From contig WFRT01000353.1 of the NCBI GenBank assembly GCA_015486445.1, positions 1-18,569 on the forward strand: 18,569 bases of DNA, read 5' to 3'. A program made the position numbers and the translations under genes. A model generated the notes under the pieces. That model saw only the letters and a program-made list of their open reading frames with translations, made no database searches and was not told the origin of the DNA. Of the stretch, positions 1 to 8,532 are shown piece after piece; the first letter of the stretch is position 1, and every line of letters begins with the position of its first letter. The DNA is from Pseudomonadota bacterium. Its GTDB lineage: Bacteria > Desulfobacterota > Anaeroferrophillalia > Anaeroferrophillales > Tharpellaceae.

Positions 1-1677
1 GAGTGCCTGGACAACTGGGCGAAAGCGGACCTCGGAGAGCGGATCTGGCGCCGGGACCCCGGGGTCTGGCAGCCCGGAGCCCGGCCGGACGAGGCGGTTC
101 CCGACCTCAGCAACCGCCTGGGCTGGCTCGACCTGCCGGAAAAAATGACTTCCCGGGCGGCGGAGCTGGAAAACTATGCCCGGCAGACGGCGGCCGCCGG
201 GTTTTCCCGGGTGGTGGTGCTCGGCATGGGCGGCAGCAGCCTGATTGCCGAGGTCTGGGCCGAGGTTTTCGGCCCGGCCCCGGGTTTTTTGCCGCTGACC
301 GTTCTTGACAGTACCCACCCGCGGGCGGTGGCCGCAGCGGCCGCCGCCGCTCCCCTCGAAAAGACCCTGTTCCTGGTCGCCAGCAAATCGGGCGGCACCC
401 TTGAAACCCTCTCTTTCTGCCACTACTTTTACGACCGTCTGAGTTTTCTCAAGGCCGCTCCCGGGGAAAACTTCATCGCCCTGACCGATCCCGGCTCCAG
501 GCTCGAAAAGCTGGCCACCGCAAGGGGATTTCGCAAGGTATTTTCCACCCCGTCCGAGGTGGGCGGGCGCTTTTCGGCGCTTACCGAGTTCGGCCTGCTT
601 CCGGCGGCCCTGCTCGGCCTGCCCCTGTCCCGGATCCTTGGCCATGCGGCTGAGATGGCCGCCGCCTGCGGGCCCGGGGTGGCGGTCGGGGAGAACCCGG
701 CCCTGCGGCTGGGCGCCTTTCTCGGCAGCCTCGGCGCGGCCGGCTGCGACAAGCTCTGCCTGGCGCTGGCCCCCGCTTTACGGCCCTTTGCCGTCTGGCT
801 TGAGCAGCTGCTGGCCGAAAGTACCGGGAAACAGGGGCGCGGCCTGGTGCCGGTGATCCTGGAAGGGGATGAGGCGGAGTGGTTGCCGGCCGCCCGGCCA
901 GCCGACCGGATGGGCCTTTTGCTCAGCCTCGAAGGCGATGACTGCGAAAAGCTCGAGCGGTGCTGGGAGAATTTTGCCCGCTGCCGGGTGCCGGCGGTCC
1001 GGCTGACACTGTCGGAGCCGGCCGCCCTGGGGGCGGAAATCTGGCGTTTTGAAATGGCCACGGCGGCGGCCGCGGTCGAGATGGGGATCAACCCTTTCGA
1101 CCAGCCCGATGTCGAGTCCGCCAAGATCCGCGCCCGCCAGGCGATTAAGGCCCGGCATGAGCGCGGGGTTCTGCCGGTGCCGACCCGCCTGGGGCCGGAA
1201 AATGAGGGCGTGGAGTTCAGCGGCAGCCCCCATTTTGCGGGGGCTGCCGATTTGCGGACGGCGCTGTCTGTACTGCTTACGGCCGGTCGTCCGGACGACT
1301 ACCTGGGCCTGCTTGCCTACCTGCCTAGGCTTCCCGGGGTTGGTGAGGCGATAGACGGGCTGAAAAACTTTCTTAAAGATCGATGCGGGCTGCCGGTTTG
1401 TGTCGGTTTCGGGCCCCGCTACCTTCATTCCACCGGCCAATTGCACAAGGGCGGGGCTGATCATGGCCTGTTCCTGATGCTGGCCGGCGACCTGGAGCAT
1501 GACCTGCCCCTGCCCGGCGAGGAGTTTGGTTTCGCGACCCTGATTACAGCCCAGTTCCGGGGTGATTTCGAGGCCCTGGTCGGAGCCGGCCGCCGGGTGC
1601 TGCTGCTCGAAGGAAAATCTTTATCTAGCCTGGAACTAGTCGAGGTGGTACGTACATGCCTGGGTGAGCCTCGATGA
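1..1677 (+). CDS. pgi: Glucose-6-phosphate isomerase, C-terminal part; probably the isomerase half of a transaldolase/isomerase fusion (5' partial)
   Basis: The reading frame is open from base 1, so the start lies outside the window and 558 residues are visible. The enzyme interconverts glucose-6-phosphate and fructose-6-phosphate in the cytoplasm. Sugar-phosphate (SIS) motifs are visible: VVLGMGGSSL, then SKSGGTLET, GGRFSALTEFGLLP, ESTGKQGRGLVPV, and near the C-terminus TGQLHKGGADHG. The stretch NRLGWLDLPEKM just before the first SIS motif, and the general wording of the domain, match the isomerase half of the bifunctional transaldolase/glucose-6-phosphate isomerase family better than stand-alone Pgi. 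The transaldolase half would then lie upstream; that is an inference. ATG 145 would leave out the conserved lead-in, so it is probably not the start. The stop overlaps the glucokinase start by 4 bases (ATGA), which suggests translational coupling. Confidence 0.9.
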   Translation, partial: ECLDNWAKADLGERIWRRDPGVWQPGARPDEAVPDLSNRLGWLDLPEKMTSRAAELENYARQTAAAGFSRVVVLGMGGSSLIAEVWAEVFGPAPGFLPLTVLDSTHPRAVAAAAAAAPLEKTLFLVASKSGGTLETLSFCHYFYDRLSFLKAAPGENFIALTDPGSRLEKLATARGFRKVFSTPSEVGGRFSALTEFGLLPAALLGLPLSRILGHAAEMAAACGPGVAVGENPALRLGAFLGSLGAAGCDKLCLALAPALRPFAVWLEQLLAESTGKQGRGLVPVILEGDEAEWLPAARPADRMGLLLSLEGDDCEKLERCWENFARCRVPAVRLTLSEPAALGAEIWRFEMATAAAAVEMGINPFDQPDVESAKIRARQAIKARHERGVLPVPTRLGPENEGVEFSGSPHFAGAADLRTALSVLLTAGRPDDYLGLLAYLPRLPGVGEAIDGLKNFLKDRCGLPVCVGFGPRYLHSTGQLHKGGADHGLFLMLAGDLEHDLPLPGEEFGFATLITAQFRGDFEALVGAGRRVLLLEGKSLSSLELVEVVRTCLGEPR

Positions 1678-2651
1678 AGCGGTCGGAGGCGTTGGTCCTG
1701 GCCGGGGACATCGGGGCGACCAAAACCGATCTCGGCCTTTTTTCATGTTCAAGGCCGTCGTTGCCCCCGACCGCCGTTGTGACGACCACTTTCGCCAGTC
1801 GCGGGGCGGACGGGATCCTCAAAAAAACCCGGGAATTCATGGCCCGGGAAAAGGCGTCGGGAAGGGTTGTCACCGGTTGCTTCGGGGTTGCCGGCCCGGT
1901 TTCCGGCGGGCGGGTCAGGGCCGTCAACCTGGGACTTGAACTGGAGGAAAACCAACTGGCCGCCGACCTGGGGGTGCCCGCAATAACCCTGGTCAACGAT
2001 CTTTATGCCACGGCCTATGCCCTGGCCCGGTACGGGGATGACGGAGTGGAGATCCTGCAGGAAGGAGAGCCGAGCCGGCCGGCCGGTGTGGCCGGGGTTC
2101 TGGCTCCGGGCACCGGCCTCGGGATGGCCCTGATCCAGAAAACTTCCCCGCCCCTGATTTTTGCTTCGGAGGGAGGGCACTGTGATTTCGCCCCCCGCAA
2201 CCCGGTCGAGCTTGAACTCTGGCAGTGGCTGGGAAAATGTTTTGGCCATGTCAGCCGCGAACGGCTGCTTTCCGGCCCGGGCTTGTGCAATATCTACCGT
2301 TGGCTCAAGGGCCTGTCGCCGGAGTCGGGCTGTAGAGAAAGTGCTGCCATGGTGGTTGCGGCGGCCCAGGTGGGGGAAGACAAGGCCTTGCGGGCCCTGG
2401 ACATCTTTACCGGGATCATGGGGGCCGTGGCCGGCGACCTGGCCCTGCTCGGCCTGACAGCAGCCGGCATCTACCTGGCTGGAGGGATGCCCCCCCGGGT
2501 GCTGCCCTTTCTGCGGCGGGAGCTGTTTCTGGCCGCGTTTCGCGGCAAGGGCCGACTCTCCGGCTGGCTGGAACAGGTTCCGGTCAAGCTGGTACTCAAT
2601 CCCCGCACGGCGCTGTTCGGGGCGGCCCTGATTGCCCGGGACGGGATTTGA
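1674..2651 (+). CDS. glk: Glucokinase (bacterial Glk family)
   Basis: This 325-residue cytoplasmic kinase phosphorylates glucose with ATP to give glucose-6-phosphate, the substrate of the isomerase just upstream. The N-terminal phosphate-binding motif LAGDIGATKTDLGLF is typical of the non-ROK proteobacterial Glk family. Other family signatures are LVNDLYATAYAL (with the catalytic Asp), LAPGTGLGMALI, SEGGHCDFAPRNPVELELW and, near the C-terminus, IYLAGGMPPRVLPFL. The length matches the family (about 320). The ATG lies inside the isomerase stop (ATGA overlap) and no clear Shine-Dalgarno is seen, so expression probably depends on coupling. The pair forms a sugar-entry unit for glycolysis and the pentose phosphate route. 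Confidence 0.93.
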   Translation: MKRSEALVLAGDIGATKTDLGLFSCSRPSLPPTAVVTTTFASRGADGILKKTREFMAREKASGRVVTGCFGVAGPVSGGRVRAVNLGLELEENQLAADLGVPAITLVNDLYATAYALARYGDDGVEILQEGEPSRPAGVAGVLAPGTGLGMALIQKTSPPLIFASEGGHCDFAPRNPVELELWQWLGKCFGHVSRERLLSGPGLCNIYRWLKGLSPESGCRESAAMVVAAAQVGEDKALRALDIFTGIMGAVAGDLALLGLTAAGIYLAGGMPPRVLPFLRRELFLAAFRGKGRLSGWLEQVPVKLVLNPRTALFGAALIARDGI

Positions 2652-2687
2652 GGCCGTGGCCTAAGGTGGTGGTGGAGCGGCCTTTTT
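2651..2687 (+). terminator. Possible terminator after glk
   Basis: AGGCCG (2651-2656) can pair with CGGCCT (2678-2683) across a loop of about 21 bases, and a short T run follows (2683-2687). It lies immediately after the glk stop and before the convergent small gene. The long loop and short stem make this a modest candidate. Confidence 0.35.
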
Positions 2688-2899
2688 CAGCTGGCCGCGG
2701 TACCGAGGTCGCGGGCGATGACATCCTCTATGATTTCCAGCATGGTTTTTCCTTCCCGGTAGGGAACCTTCAAGTTGGCGTGCATCTTGTCGGTGGCGAT
2801 CAGTTCGGTATCGTTGCCGACCAGGGCCCATCCCTTGCTGTTGTAAGTCAAAACCAGGCTCTCCTCGAGCTGGTAGCGTTTTGCCTGTTCTTCGCTCAT
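2687..2899 (-). CDS. Small hypothetical protein (70 aa)
   Basis: I do not recognise a family. The gene is convergent to glk. Its ATG is preceded by a purine-rich AGGAAAGGCAGGA stretch at ribosome-binding distance, which supports real translation. The product is soluble, with no signal peptide or membrane segment, and slightly acidic. It begins MSEEQAKRYQLEESLVL, continues with a beta-like segment (LTYNSKGWALVGNDTELIATDKM), and ends in a predicted helix (GKTMLEIIEDVIARDL). It could be a small regulatory or binding protein, but nothing here fixes its role. A mobile element inserted only 68 bp upstream of its start, so its original promoter may have been displaced. Confidence 0.7.
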   Translation of the reverse strand: MSEEQAKRYQLEESLVLTYNSKGWALVGNDTELIATDKMHANLKVPYREGKTMLEIIEDVIARDLGTAAS

Positions 2900-2959
2900 G
2901 TTTTCATCCTGCCTTTCCTGTTTGTCTCCCCGATTGCGCTGTAACCCCTTGTCAGAGAT

Positions 2960-2967
2960 TTTTATTG
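2960..2967. repeat. Target-site duplication, left copy
   Basis: TTTTATTG lies directly before the GTAACTATTCAG end of the element. The same 8 bases follow its other end at 3207-3214. This is direct evidence of insertion by transposition. Confidence 0.85.
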
Positions 2968-3206
2968 GTAACTATTCAGCTAAATTCTATCTCCCCTTTT
3001 TCAGGAGGGGGCGGGGGTGGTTTTTCAGAGCGGTTTCGGAAAGATTTCGTCTTTTTTCCCAGCGAGCGGGAGCCCATAAGCATTGCAACTGTCTTAAGCG
3101 TAAGCGAGTTTTGCAATGCGGGCGGAGTGAGCGTAAGGAAAAACAGAAATCTTAACGCCTGGCGAAGAAAAGCCGCGCCCGACCCCGTATTCGATTGAAT
3201 AGTTAC
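2968..3206 (+). mobile_element. MITE-like non-autonomous element, intact copy 1 (239 bp)
   Basis: The element runs from GTAACTATTCAGC to TGAATAGTTAC, so the ends are inverted repeats of about 11-13 bp. It is bracketed by perfect 8-bp direct repeats (TTTTATTG). It has no credible coding capacity. Its interior is an imperfect palindrome: AAGATTTC at 3041-3048 faces GAAATCTT at 3146-3153, and GCATTGCAA at 3080-3088 faces TTGCAATGC at 3111-3119 around a central loop. A diverged inverted copy is at 8533-8749. GTAA ends plus an 8-bp duplication are what IS66-family transposases are known to produce, so mobilisation in trans by an IS66 relative is my inference; no such transposase is in the window. 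With its promoter candidate and the small gene's leader, it accounts for the 413-bp gap 2900-3312. Confidence 0.85.
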
Positions 3207-3214
3207 TTTTATTG
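3207..3214. repeat. Target-site duplication, right copy
   Basis: TTTTATTG directly after the TAGTTAC end of the element, identical to 2960-2967. Confidence 0.85.
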
Positions 3215-3220
3215 TAGCGA

Positions 3221-3250
3221 TTGTCCGGAAAAAGTGCAAGCCGGTAAAAT
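3221..3250 (+). promoter_or_regulatory. Candidate sigma-70-type promoter for the protease gene
   Basis: TTGTCC (3221-3226) and TAAAAT (3245-3250) are separated by 18 bases, about 60 bp before the protease start. They sit just outside the mobile element, so the element did not split them. The match is moderate. The leader after it contains GC-rich inverted-repeat sequence (3251-3278) of unknown relevance. Confidence 0.4.
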
Positions 3251-3312
3251 CCCGGCCCGCAAAAGGGCGGCCCCGGGTTGAGTTGTCGGCGGGAACGTGT
3301 TACTGAACAGCC

Positions 3313-4398
3313 ATGCCAGTAAAACACCCAGCCCGCTTTGTTTTTTGCCTGCTGCTCTGCCTGCTGACGGTCAGACCGGTGGTTTTCTCCGGCCGGGTTT
3401 TCGCGGCCGAAAAAAGGGCTGCGATTCCTTTTCAGCCGGATGACGACCTGGAAGCGGTGCGCCGAAAAATCCGGCTCAACGGTTATCATTTTACAGTCGG
3501 GCGCAACTGGGTGGTGGCGCTGCCGGGCCCGCAGCGGGAGCGGATGCGGAGTCGTCGCCCGCCCCTTAGGGCCCGGAGCCGGGCTGATCTTGCCACGGTC
3601 GATCCCGGCCCGGTGGCCGCTTTCCGGGGAACCTCCCTGCCCGCCAGTTTCGACTGGCGCGACCGCAACGGCCGCAGCTACATCGGGCCGGTTCACAATC
3701 AGGGCGACTGCGGCAGCTGCTACGCCTTCGGGGCCTGCGCCGCGGCCGAGGGCAGCTACAATCTGGCCGCCGGCCTTTACAATTTTGCCTGCATCGACTT
3801 TTCCGAAGCTTTTATCAGTTTTTGTCTCGATGATCTCTACGATGGTTTTGAAGGCTGTGTCGGTTCCGACTACGATTACCAGGAACTCGATGCGCTGGTG
3901 GCACACGGAGTCTGCCTGGAGAGCGCTTTTCCTTATAGTCCCGAGGTCCACGAATGCCGACTGCAGCCCTCCCCCCGGTTTTTTCGTTTTCGCGCCTGGT
4001 ACCGGGTGCCCTGCGGCGACATTGAACTGATCAAGGCCGCAATCTATCATTTCGGGGTGGTTGACGCCGCGGTTTTGACCAACCGGGCCTTTGACGCTTA
4101 CCAAAGCGGTATTTATGAAGATACCAAGGTGGAGTGCCGGGCCGAGCCCTGTTTTTATGCTGAAACCGATCATGTGATTTCCCTGGTGGGCTGGAATGAC
4201 AACCAGGGCGAGGGCTACTGGATATTACGCAATTCATGGGGACGGTCCTGGGGCGAGGAGGGCTATATGCGGATCAAGTATCGGGCCGCCCATGTCGCCT
4301 GCGCCGTTTGTTACCTGATGCCGGAGATGCCGGAGGAGGTTCCCATCGACCAGCCGCCCGGGGTGGCCGGCTGGCTGCCCCTGCTCCTGGGGCGGTAA
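3313..4398 (+). CDS. Secreted papain-family (C1A) cysteine protease
   Basis: The 361-residue protein begins with an export signal: basic residues, a hydrophobic run around 9-25, and a likely cleavage near residue 32. A short pro-region (about 33-110) precedes a C1A catalytic domain starting at PASFDWRDRNG. Catalytic residues are all visible: oxyanion Gln130 and nucleophile Cys136 in NQGDCGSCYAFG, His287 in DHVISLVGW, and Asn307 in WILRNSWGRSWGEEGY. Extra cysteines (160, 171, 182, 201, 215, 234, 275, 280) suggest disulfides and a periplasmic or extracellular location. The tail ends in a short hydrophobic run closed by Arg. The start follows an in-frame stop at 3304-3306; no strong Shine-Dalgarno is seen. 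A small exported protein follows after 48 bp. The substrate is unknown. Confidence 0.92.
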   Translation: MPVKHPARFVFCLLLCLLTVRPVVFSGRVFAAEKRAAIPFQPDDDLEAVRRKIRLNGYHFTVGRNWVVALPGPQRERMRSRRPPLRARSRADLATVDPGPVAAFRGTSLPASFDWRDRNGRSYIGPVHNQGDCGSCYAFGACAAAEGSYNLAAGLYNFACIDFSEAFISFCLDDLYDGFEGCVGSDYDYQELDALVAHGVCLESAFPYSPEVHECRLQPSPRFFRFRAWYRVPCGDIELIKAAIYHFGVVDAAVLTNRAFDAYQSGIYEDTKVECRAEPCFYAETDHVISLVGWNDNQGEGYWILRNSWGRSWGEEGYMRIKYRAAHVACAVCYLMPEMPEEVPIDQPPGVAGWLPLLLGR

Positions 4399-4432
4399 AC
4401 CTTATTCGTCAGGCAGGATGTTACCTTAAGAT

Positions 4433-4440
4433 AAGGAGAG
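4433..4440 (+). promoter_or_regulatory. Strong ribosome-binding site deciding a TTG start
   Basis: AAGGAGAG lies 6 bases before TTG 4447. No in-frame ATG or GTG is placed as well, so this site supports the TTG start of the small exported protein. Confidence 0.75.
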
Positions 4441-4446
4441 ATTGTT

Positions 4447-4854
4447 TTGCGGTTTGGAAATAGAGAAGGCAAGAAAAAAATTTCGGCAACCTGGCTGCTG
4501 GCGCTGCTGTTCGGGCTGGCGCTTTATGGCTTATGTCCGGCGCCGGCCCGGGCCGCGGCCGACTGGTTTACCTGCCGGGTCAATCTCAGCGGCCCGGGCG
4601 GCGAACAGGTTCTAATCAACCTGACCGACCTGGCGGAGAAGCCGGCTTTTGTCGACAAGTGGTTCCTGGTGCCGGATTCCCAAGCCCGGGAGATGCTGGC
4701 CGTGGCCCTGACCGCGATCAACGCCAACCGCCGTGTCCTGGTCCAGGTTGACCTCGAAACCGGACAGCCGGAACCGCTCCTTTTAGGTTTTTACCTGATG
4801 TCCCAGCCGCTGGAGGTGTCGGCCGCCGCCCGGGGCCCGGTAGAAAAGCCCTAG
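4447..4854 (+). CDS. Small exported protein of unknown function (135 aa)
   Basis: No family is recognised with confidence. A basic N-terminus (KKK) and a hydrophobic run at about 15-32, ending in a likely PARA-A cleavage site, indicate Sec export. The mature part of about 100 residues opens with DWFTCRVNLSGPGG, contains a single Cys, and alternates beta-like segments (VLINLTDL, RRVLVQVDLE) with a helix around EMLAVALTAINAN. It looks like a compact periplasmic domain. It begins with TTG behind a strong ribosome-binding site, 48 bp after the protease, so co-transcription is likely. A protease-partner or inhibitor role is possible, but no chagasin-type inhibitor motifs (NPTTG, GxGG) are present. 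Its stop shares the palindrome CTAG with the stop of nadE on the other strand. Confidence 0.8.
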   Translation: MRFGNREGKKKISATWLLALLFGLALYGLCPAPARAAADWFTCRVNLSGPGGEQVLINLTDLAEKPAFVDKWFLVPDSQAREMLAVALTAINANRRVLVQVDLETGQPEPLLLGFYLMSQPLEVSAAARGPVEKP

Positions 4855-6512
4855 AAGCGGGCCGCGATCGGCATTCTCCGGCCGCAGCCGAAAGCCTTGC
4901 TGGTGACCTTGAGTCCGGGCGGCGCCTGGCGGCGCTTGTACTCGTTGCGGTTGACCGCGTTGATGATCCAGGTGACGATTTCGGGCGAAAAGCCTTCCCG
5001 GTCGGTAATGGTCCGGGCGTCGAGGCCGTGGTCGATGTAAAGTTCCAGGACCCGGTCGAGAAGTTCATAGGGGGGCAGGGAATCCCGGTCTTTCTGGTCC
5101 GGTCTGAGTTCGGCCGAGGGTTCCTTGGTCAGCGTGGTTTCGGGGATGGTTTCCCGGCTGCGGTTGAGATGGCGGGCGAGTTCATAGACCATGCCCTTGG
5201 GTAGATCGGAGATCGGCGCCAGGCCGCCGCTCATGTCGCCGTAGAGGGTGCAGTAGCCGACCGCCATTTCACTCTTGTTGCCGGTGGTCAGAAGCAGCCG
5301 GTCGAATTTGTTGGCAATGGCCATCAATAGGTTGCCGCGGATGCGGGCCTGGATGTTCTCTTCAGCCAGGCCCGGTTCGGTATCCTTGAACAGGGGGGCC
5401 AGGCTTTCCAGGTAGGTGGAAAAAAGCTTTTCGATGGCGATGATGTCGAAACGAATGCCCAGGTTGGCCGCCAGCCGGCGGGAGTCGCTGACGCTGCCGC
5501 CGGAAGAGTAGGGGGAGGGCATGGTGATGCCCCAGACCCGGTCGGGGCCCAGGGCCTGTACCGCCAGGGCGCAGGTCAGGGCCGAATCGATGCCGCCGGA
5601 GAGACCGATCACGGCCTCGCAGAAACCGCATTTTCTGAAATAGTCGCGAATGCCCAGCACCAGGGCCTCCTCGAGCTGCTGCATCGGCAGGGGCGCCGTT
5701 CCGGCCGGCCGGGTTTCGCTTTCCGGTTCCCGGCGCAGTTTATCAAGCTCGCAGTACATGAGATGTTCGCGGAATTGGGGAGCCTGGTCCCGGATCCTGC
5801 CCCCGGCGTCGATGGTCAGGCTGTTGCCGTCGAAAATGAGTTCATCGTTGCCGCCGACCTGGTTGACCATGACCAGCGGCAGTCCGAGATGCTGGCCCTG
5901 GCGGGCCAGGATTTCCGCCCGGAGCTTTTCTTTGCCGAGATGGTAGGGGGAGGCCGAGAGGTTGATCAGCAGGGTGCCCCCGAGTTCTTTAAGGGCCGCC
6001 AGCGGGTTGAACTCGTAGCGGTGGGGCAGGGGGGCGTGTTCTTCGTTCCAGGCATCCTCGCAGATCGAAAGCCCCAGGGTTTCGCCCCGAAACGGGAAAA
6101 CTTCAAGTTTGCGGGCGGGTTCGAAGTAGCGGCTTTCGTCGAAAACGTCATAGGTCGGCAACAGGCTTTTGGCCTGGGAAAAAACCACCTGTCCGTTTTC
6201 CACCAGGACGGCGCTGTTGAAAAGCCGGCGGCCGCCGGCCAGCCGGTTGCGGGTCACGGTTCCGGTCAGGATCGCGGTGGCCGGTCGGGTGGCTGAGAGC
6301 CCGGCAACCTTTTCCAGGGTCCGGTCGCAGCGCTCGATGAAGGATTCCAGCTCAAGCAGGTCCCGCGGCGGGTAGCCGGTCAGGAAAAGCTCCGGCAGCA
6401 CCAGCAGGCCGACGCCGTTGCCGGCGGCTTCGGCCAGGACCTTTTCCAGCCGCGCCAGGTTTCCCTCGAGGTCGCCGACCGTGGGATTGAGCTGGGCCAG
6501 GGCGATCTTCAT
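4851..6512 (-). CDS. nadE: Glutamine-dependent NAD+ synthase
   Basis: This 553-residue cytoplasmic enzyme makes NAD from nicotinic acid adenine dinucleotide with ATP, taking ammonia from glutamine. The N-terminal domain (about 1-270) is a nitrilase-type glutaminase with the triad Glu41 (LPELFLTGYPP), Lys115 (QAKSLLPTYDVFDE) and Cys151 (LSICEDAWNEEH). The C-terminal synthetase carries the PP-loop SGGIDS at 305-310, TTGNKSEMAVGY, and the conserved tail KRRQAPPGLKVTSKAFG. Full length for the bacterial two-domain type. Its ATG overlaps the stop of the Nudix gene by 4 bases (ATGA), so it is probably translationally coupled as the last gene of purF-nudix-nadE. It converges with the small exported protein gene, with overlapping stops. 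Confidence 0.95.
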   Translation of the reverse strand: MKIALAQLNPTVGDLEGNLARLEKVLAEAAGNGVGLLVLPELFLTGYPPRDLLELESFIERCDRTLEKVAGLSATRPATAILTGTVTRNRLAGGRRLFNSAVLVENGQVVFSQAKSLLPTYDVFDESRYFEPARKLEVFPFRGETLGLSICEDAWNEEHAPLPHRYEFNPLAALKELGGTLLINLSASPYHLGKEKLRAEILARQGQHLGLPLVMVNQVGGNDELIFDGNSLTIDAGGRIRDQAPQFREHLMYCELDKLRREPESETRPAGTAPLPMQQLEEALVLGIRDYFRKCGFCEAVIGLSGGIDSALTCALAVQALGPDRVWGITMPSPYSSGGSVSDSRRLAANLGIRFDIIAIEKLFSTYLESLAPLFKDTEPGLAEENIQARIRGNLLMAIANKFDRLLLTTGNKSEMAVGYCTLYGDMSGGLAPISDLPKGMVYELARHLNRSRETIPETTLTKEPSAELRPDQKDRDSLPPYELLDRVLELYIDHGLDARTITDREGFSPEIVTWIINAVNRNEYKRRQAPPGLKVTSKAFGCGRRMPIAARF

Positions 6513-7081
6513 GGCAGCGCCGCAATCGGCGGCAGGGTGATTACCCGCCCCAGGGCAACCAGGACCAGGGAGTGGCGCAGAAGGCCCCGGCTGATCATCT
6601 TTTTGACCTCATCTTCTTTCGCCTTGAGAATCACGATGTCCTCCCCCGCGTCGAACTCGGTTTCGTGCCGGCGGACAACGCCGTCGACGAACCAGTGGTG
6701 GCAGAGGTTGTCAAGGATTGCCGGGTTGGGTTCGGAGGCCCCGAGATAACTCCAGTTTTCCCCTTCAAAACCAGTTTCCTCCCGGAGTTCGCGACGGGCC
6801 GCGGCGGCGTGGCTTTCACCCGCATCGACAATACCGCCGGGAATCTCGATGCTTACCTCGCCGCGCCCGAAACGGAACTGCTTGACCAGCACAATCTCCT
6901 TTTCCGGGGTGCGGGCCACGATGTTGACCCAGTCCCGCGATTCGAGCACCAGGCACTTAAGGCGGTGCCGGTTGCGGGGATTGATCCGCCAGTCGAAGCG
7001 GCTTTTGAAAACCTTGAGATCGGGGCCCGGTTCACTCTTTTCAAGTTCCCAGGGCCTGAGGCTGTCGTCTGCTGGTTTCAT
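6509..7081 (-). CDS. Nudix hydrolase, ADP-ribose pyrophosphatase-like
   Basis: The 190-residue cytoplasmic protein has a complete Nudix box, G-x5-E-x7-REL-REETGF, at about residues 83-105, with the metal-binding Glu residues in place. The N-terminal beta segment (residues about 40-80, including IVLVKQFRFGRGEVSIEIPGG) is the pattern seen in ADP-ribose pyrophosphatases, which cleave ADP-ribose to AMP and ribose-5-phosphate. The substrate is inferred from this and from its place between purF and nadE, which fits salvage of NAD breakdown products. It starts 14 bp after the purF stop with no strong ribosome-binding site and overlaps nadE by 4 bases. Other nucleoside-diphosphate-X substrates remain possible. 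Confidence 0.85.
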   Translation of the reverse strand: MKPADDSLRPWELEKSEPGPDLKVFKSRFDWRINPRNRHRLKCLVLESRDWVNIVARTPEKEIVLVKQFRFGRGEVSIEIPGGIVDAGESHAAAARRELREETGFEGENWSYLGASEPNPAILDNLCHHWFVDGVVRRHETEFDAGEDIVILKAKEDEVKKMISRGLLRHSLVLVALGRVITLPPIAALP

Positions 7082-7095
7082 AGTGAGGCTGAGCT

Positions 7096-8472
<1,377 letters not shown>

Positions 8473-8477
8473 GGATG

Positions 8478-8483
8478 CCTCTT
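8478..8483 (-). promoter_or_regulatory. Ribosome-binding site that fixes the purF start
   Basis: AAGAGG on the minus strand, 5 bases before the ATG ending at 8472. It supports the MCGII start over the ATG 17 codons upstream. Confidence 0.7.
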
Positions 8484-8532
8484 GTTTGCCTGGGGGTCCG
8501 TTGCCGACGACTGCCCGACACAAGTCAGGTAA

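Noticed and set aside
2976..3239. Proline-rich small frames shared between the two repeat copies (also within 8475-8867)
   Set aside because: The similar translations simply reflect the copied mobile element; the frames cross its ends and have no start signals.
3251..3278. GC-rich inverted repeat before the protease gene
   Set aside because: It can fold weakly but has no T run and no riboswitch-like features; it may be chance in G+C-rich sequence.
3094..4173. A 359-codon minus-strand frame across the protease
   Set aside because: It runs antisense to the C1A protease and ends inside the mobile element; no protein motifs and no supporting ribosome-binding site.
8473..8523. A 17-residue N-terminal extension of PurF from an upstream ATG
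   Set aside because: PurF needs Cys directly after the initiator Met, and a ribosome-binding site precedes the downstream ATG. A cleaved propeptide exists in some PurF proteins, but nothing here favours it.
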